Origin: Hyphomicrobiales bacterium
GTDB lineage: Bacteria; Pseudomonadota; Alphaproteobacteria; Rhizobiales; Beijerinckiaceae
NCBI GenBank assembly: GCA_003567055.1
Contig: PXAW01000127.1
Coordinates: 1 to 8,332, forward strand
Length of the DNA: 8,332 nucleotides
Direction of reading: 5' to 3'
The notes beneath the pieces were generated by a model. That model ran no database searches, had not been told where the DNA came from, and saw only the letters and a list, made by a program, of their open reading frames with translations. Positions 5,548 through 8,332 of the stretch are shown piece after piece (position 1 is the first letter of the stretch; every line of letters starts with the position of its first letter). Made by a program: the position numbers and the translations under genes.

Positions 5548-6484
5548 GGCCGGATGTCGGGGCGGCGCGCGCGGCTTCGGCTTCGCCCCCGCCAAGATCA
5601 ATCTGATCCTGCACCTGCGCGGGCGTCGCGCCGACGGCTACCATGACCTCGAAAGCCTGGTGAGCTTCGCCGCGACCGGCGACAATCTCGCATTCCTCCC
5701 CGGCTGCCGTGAGCCCTTGCAGCTGACCGGGCCGATGGCGCCGGCGCTGACCGACGGCGGTGTCGGCGCGGATAACCTCGTCATCCGCGCACAGGCGGCT
5801 CTCTCGATGCATCTGCCGGATCTGCCGGCGGGCGGGTTCGTTCTGGAAAAGCATCTGCCCGTCGCCTCCGGCATCGGCGGGGGCTCGGCTGATGCGGCGG
5901 CGGCGCTGCGCCTCCTCGCCGACAGCGCCGGCATGCGCGCTGATCATCCGGCGCTGTTGCATGCCGCCGCCGCAATCGGCGCGGATGTGCCCGTCTGCCT
6001 CGCCGGTCGCAGCCGGGTGATGTATGGCACCGGCACCGATCTCGGCACGCCGCTCACCCTGCCCGCCTTCCCGGCACTGCTTGCCAATCCCGGCATCGCC
6101 ATCGCAACGCCGGCGGTGTTTCGCGCGCTCGCCCTCGCACCGGGTGAGGGCTTCACGCCGCCCGATGGCGCGGATGGCGCGCTCCCCGCCGATCCGCAAG
6201 CATGGCCCGATCCGGATGATCGCCCCGGCTGGATCGCGCAGCTGGCTGCGGGGCGCAACGATCTCGCCGGCCCCGCCGAAGCCATTGCTCCGGCCATTGC
6301 GGTCCTGCGTGAAAATCTGGCCGCCTGCCCGGGCTGCCTGCTCGCGCGGATGTCCGGCTCCGGCGCGACGGTCTTTGCGCTGTTTGCCGATGATGCCACG
6401 CGTGACGCTGCCGCCACACGGATGCGCGCGCAGTATCCGGAATACTGGATCGCCGCGACGGTGATCGGCGGTGACGCTGCTTGA
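5540..6484 (+). CDS. ispE: 4-diphosphocytidyl-2-C-methyl-D-erythritol kinase
   Basis: GHMP-family kinase that phosphorylates CDP-methylerythritol with ATP in the MEP pathway to isoprenoid precursors (IPP and DMAPP); cytoplasmic. The 314 residues are slightly longer than typical (about 280-300). Motif 1 is FAPAKINLILHLRGRRADGYH at residues 15-35, with K19 as the conserved active-site lysine. The glycine-rich ATP loop is SGIGGGSADAAAAL, from about residue 110 to 123. The catalytic aspartate is D149 in IGADVPV. The C-terminal motif ARMSGSGATVFALF is also present, so the enzyme looks complete and active. The start was taken as GTG 5540, eight bases inside the end of the TPR gene, with GGAAGG (5525-5530) nine bases upstream; an ATG at 5474 in frame would add 22 arginine- and proline-rich residues unlike the family. 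The overlap suggests translational coupling with the TPR gene. Confidence 0.95.
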   Translation: MAEAGCRGGARGFGFAPAKINLILHLRGRRADGYHDLESLVSFAATGDNLAFLPGCREPLQLTGPMAPALTDGGVGADNLVIRAQAALSMHLPDLPAGGFVLEKHLPVASGIGGGSADAAAALRLLADSAGMRADHPALLHAAAAIGADVPVCLAGRSRVMYGTGTDLGTPLTLPAFPALLANPGIAIATPAVFRALALAPGEGFTPPDGADGALPADPQAWPDPDDRPGWIAQLAAGRNDLAGPAEAIAPAIAVLRENLAACPGCLLARMSGSGATVFALFADDATRDAAATRMRAQYPEYWIAATVIGGDAA

Positions 6485-6486
6485 AG

Positions 6487-7683
6487 TCAGGCGGATGCGG
6501 CGACGGGCTGCGCCGGTGCGACCGAGGGTGAGGCATCTTCAGCTTGCGGCTCCAGCCCCTGGAGGCTGCGGATGCGTGCCTCTTTCGCCCGCGCCCGCGC
6601 GGTTGCCTTCGCCGCTGCCCGCTCCTGCGCGATCAGAGATTTGACATCGGTGATGCTGGTGAGAATCCGGCGCGCCTCCTCGCGAGAGCATTCGCGGAAA
6701 TTGCGTAGCGCGCGGTGGGGGGTGGTGGTCGAGGCGATCTGCTTGAGCCGCGAGCAGACGAGCTTCAGAAACGCCCATTCGTCCATGCCCGCCGCGCGTG
6801 CGAGCAGCACCACCCCGCGCTCATAGGAGCCGCAGATCAGGTCGAAGGCGAGCCCGTCATCGATCCCCGCCGCATCCGCGAGCTTGCGGGCCGCGCGGGG
6901 CAGCGAGCTGGGGCGGGTATGTTCCAGAATGAGCTCGGCGAGCTGGCGCTCGGTTTCCAGCACCGCCTCTTCCTCCTCGGAGAGGCCGAGCGGAGGCGGC
7001 TGTTCCAGCTGCGGCTCTTCATCCGCGCTGAATCCGGAGACGAGCAGCCGCGCCTTGTCCTGATCGACGCAAGCCCCCCAGAACCGCGCCACGTCATCTT
7101 CCGGAATATCCCAGCGGTGGCACAGCGCGGCGCGGATATCGTCGTCTTCGGCGGCCATGGCGGCGACTTCGGCGAAACCGGAGCGGTCGAAGCGCGCCTT
7201 GCGGTTGCGCGCACAGGTCGCGATGGCTTCCTGGTCGCCGCGCTGCAGGAGCTTGGCGCAGGCGCCCGCATGGAGATCGTCACGGCGCGCGAGATCGCGC
7301 AACGCGTCCGTCGGCGCTTCGGCGATCAGGCGCGTGAGTTCGTCCTCGGGTTGAGCCTCGGCGGCGGGCGGCGCCTTCTCCCCGGATTCACGCGCCTCGC
7401 GGGCGATGGCGAGCTGGGCGAGGGCGAGGATCAGGGTGCGCGGAGCGTGTTCGTGCAGCGCCATGCGCCGCGTCGCCTCGCCGATCGTGCGCGCGGAACA
7501 TGAGGGTGCAACCTCGATGATCAGGTCCATGCAATCATCGCGGCGGGGGGCGGGCAGCTGCGGGCCGCGCTCGATCAGCACATCAACGAGCAGGTCGAAC
7601 GCGCCCTCATAGCCGCCGCCCTGCCTGACGAGCAGTTCGAGCCGGCATTCGATCGTTTCATCCTGCTGTGAACTATGCTCCAT
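6487..7683 (-). CDS. DUF2336-family protein of unknown function
   Basis: Predicted soluble protein of 398 residues with no signal peptide or membrane segment. It is mainly helical, with HEAT-like repeated units: LARRDDLHAGACAKLLQRGD, then AIATCARNRKARFDRSGF, then IRAALCHRWDIPEDDVARFW (about residues 131-202). The C-terminal half contains LADAAGIDDGLAFDLICGSY and VVLLARAAGMDEWAFLKLV (about 268-309). This pattern fits the alphaproteobacterial family DUF2336, whose biochemical role is unknown to me. An acidic linker (residues about 221-245) separates the halves, and an alanine/arginine-rich, coil-prone tail (350-373) ends the protein. The frame stays open far upstream, but that extension is antisense to moaB and without family resemblance, so ATG 7683 was chosen; its ribosome binding site is weak. 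It shares a divergent promoter region with moaB and converges on ispE two bases away. Family assignment is fairly firm; function is not. Confidence 0.78.
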   Translation of the reverse strand: MEHSSQQDETIECRLELLVRQGGGYEGAFDLLVDVLIERGPQLPAPRRDDCMDLIIEVAPSCSARTIGEATRRMALHEHAPRTLILALAQLAIAREARESGEKAPPAAEAQPEDELTRLIAEAPTDALRDLARRDDLHAGACAKLLQRGDQEAIATCARNRKARFDRSGFAEVAAMAAEDDDIRAALCHRWDIPEDDVARFWGACVDQDKARLLVSGFSADEEPQLEQPPPLGLSEEEEAVLETERQLAELILEHTRPSSLPRAARKLADAAGIDDGLAFDLICGSYERGVVLLARAAGMDEWAFLKLVCSRLKQIASTTTPHRALRNFRECSREEARRILTSITDVKSLIAQERAAAKATARARAKEARIRSLQGLEPQAEDASPSVAPAQPVAASA

Positions 7684-7812
7684 TGCAAAATCCGCTTTTC
7701 GCACCACCGAAAGGATGCGATTGATGCTGGAATTCTCGCCGGGAAAGTTTACATTCTGCTTAAAAGTTGCTTTCGCAATCGTCAGAAAGAAAGCCGCAAT
7801 GCCGGGCATAGC
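7684..7812. promoter_or_regulatory. Divergent promoter region of the DUF2336 gene and moaB, with a CtrA-like site
   Basis: This 129-bp region must carry the start signals of both divergent genes. It is relatively AT-rich. TTAC-N7-TTAA at 7749-7763 differs by one base from the CtrA consensus TTAA-N7-TTAA, a cell-cycle regulator site of Alphaproteobacteria; it lies 66 bp from the DUF2336 start and 50 bp from the moaB start. Such a short imperfect site can occur by chance. No convincing -10/-35 pair was found in either direction. Confidence 0.4.
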
Positions 7813-8332
7813 ATGAAAATCGACGAGTCCAAGCCCTTCATTCCCGTCGCGATCGCGGTGCTGACCGTCTCCGATACGCGCGATCTCTCGCAGGACCGCT
7901 CCGGCGATACGCTGGCCGCGCGCATCGCGGAAGCCGGCCACAAACTCGCCGACCGCGCCGTCGTGCGCGACGAGGTCGAGGCCATCCGCAAGCAGGTCTC
8001 GGCCTGGATCGCCGATCCGGCGATCGAGGTGGTGATCACCACCGGCGGCACCGGTTTTACCGGGCGCGACGTGACGCCGGAGGCGATCGAGCCGCTTTTC
8101 GAGAAGCGCATGGACGGGTTTTCCGCCGTTTTCCACCGCATCAGCTACGACAAGATCGGCACTTCGACCCTGCAATCGCGCGCCACGGCGGGGGTGACGA
8201 ACGCCACCTACATCTTCGTGCTGCCCGGCTCACCCGGCGCCTGCAAGGATGCCTGGGACGGGATCCTGCTGCCACAGCTGGATTATCGCCATCAGCCGTG
8301 CAATTTCGTCGAAATCATGCCCCGCCTCGACG
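7813..8332 (+). CDS. moaB: Molybdenum cofactor biosynthesis protein B (3' end just outside window)
   Basis: Member of the MoaB/Mog family, which acts on molybdopterin during molybdenum cofactor synthesis (in homologues, its adenylylation); cytoplasmic, typically a multimer. The 173 visible residues are close to the usual 175-185, so only a few C-terminal codons are missing. The start IAVLTVSDTRDLSQDRSGD is typical. The molybdopterin-binding signature VVITTGGTGFTGRDVTPEAI spans about residues 73-92, then IGTSTLQSRATAGVTNATY and the conserved LPGSPGACKDAWD, and the end CNFVEIMPRLD, all as in family members. The ATG at 7813 was chosen because homologous sequence starts about ten residues later. 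An ATG at 7799 gives a five-codon frame ending over the moaB start. No strong Shine-Dalgarno is visible. The gene points away from the DUF2336 gene. Confidence 0.94.
   Translation, partial: MKIDESKPFIPVAIAVLTVSDTRDLSQDRSGDTLAARIAEAGHKLADRAVVRDEVEAIRKQVSAWIADPAIEVVITTGGTGFTGRDVTPEAIEPLFEKRMDGFSAVFHRISYDKIGTSTLQSRATAGVTNATYIFVLPGSPGACKDAWDGILLPQLDYRHQPCNFVEIMPRLD

Noticed and set aside
7684..8175. N-terminal extension of the DUF2336 frame by 164 residues
   Set aside because: It lies mostly antisense to moaB and across the divergent promoter; DUF2336-like sequence begins only after the ATG at 7683.

Overview
The window reads as ordinary chromosomal DNA from a high-GC alphaproteobacterium, probably of the Hyphomicrobiales (Rhizobiales). 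This placement is inferred from base composition, frequent GTG starts, the DUF2336 protein (a family seen mainly in Alphaproteobacteria), and the order ETF-ubiquinone oxidoreductase, TPR protein, ispE, which I recall from related genomes. No rRNA, tRNA, CRISPR array, insertion sequence, phage or plasmid gene was seen.

Left part (1-1848). Two genes lie on the minus strand: a DctP-type TRAP transporter solute-binding protein, cut by the left edge, and upstream of it a Crp/Fnr-family regulator. The gap between them holds a perfect 21-bp inverted repeat (480-500) that looks like an operator for the TRAP gene. A 428-bp gap with no convincing gene separates the regulator from the rightward genes. 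It holds a candidate regulator promoter with an inverted repeat in its spacer, and small hairpins just before the next gene.

Centre (1849-6484). Three plus-strand genes follow. The first is electron-transfer flavoprotein-ubiquinone oxidoreductase, which passes electrons from fatty-acid and amino-acid dehydrogenases via ETF to ubiquinone. After 174 bp containing two strong hairpins comes an exported TPR-repeat protein. Then ispE, the CDP-ME kinase of the MEP isoprenoid pathway, starts inside the end of the TPR gene, which suggests translational coupling.

Right part (6485-8332). ispE converges on a minus-strand DUF2336 protein of unknown function with only two bases between their stop codons. 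The DUF2336 gene is divergent from moaB (molybdenum cofactor biosynthesis), which runs off the right edge almost complete. The 129-bp divergent region contains an imperfect CtrA-like site.

Most genes are recognisable housekeeping functions, and I found no clear sign of a new multi-gene system. The items most worth a second look are the two perfect palindromes (480-500 and 3644-3669), the uncharacterised TPR and DUF2336 proteins, and the tight convergent and overlapping gene junctions.
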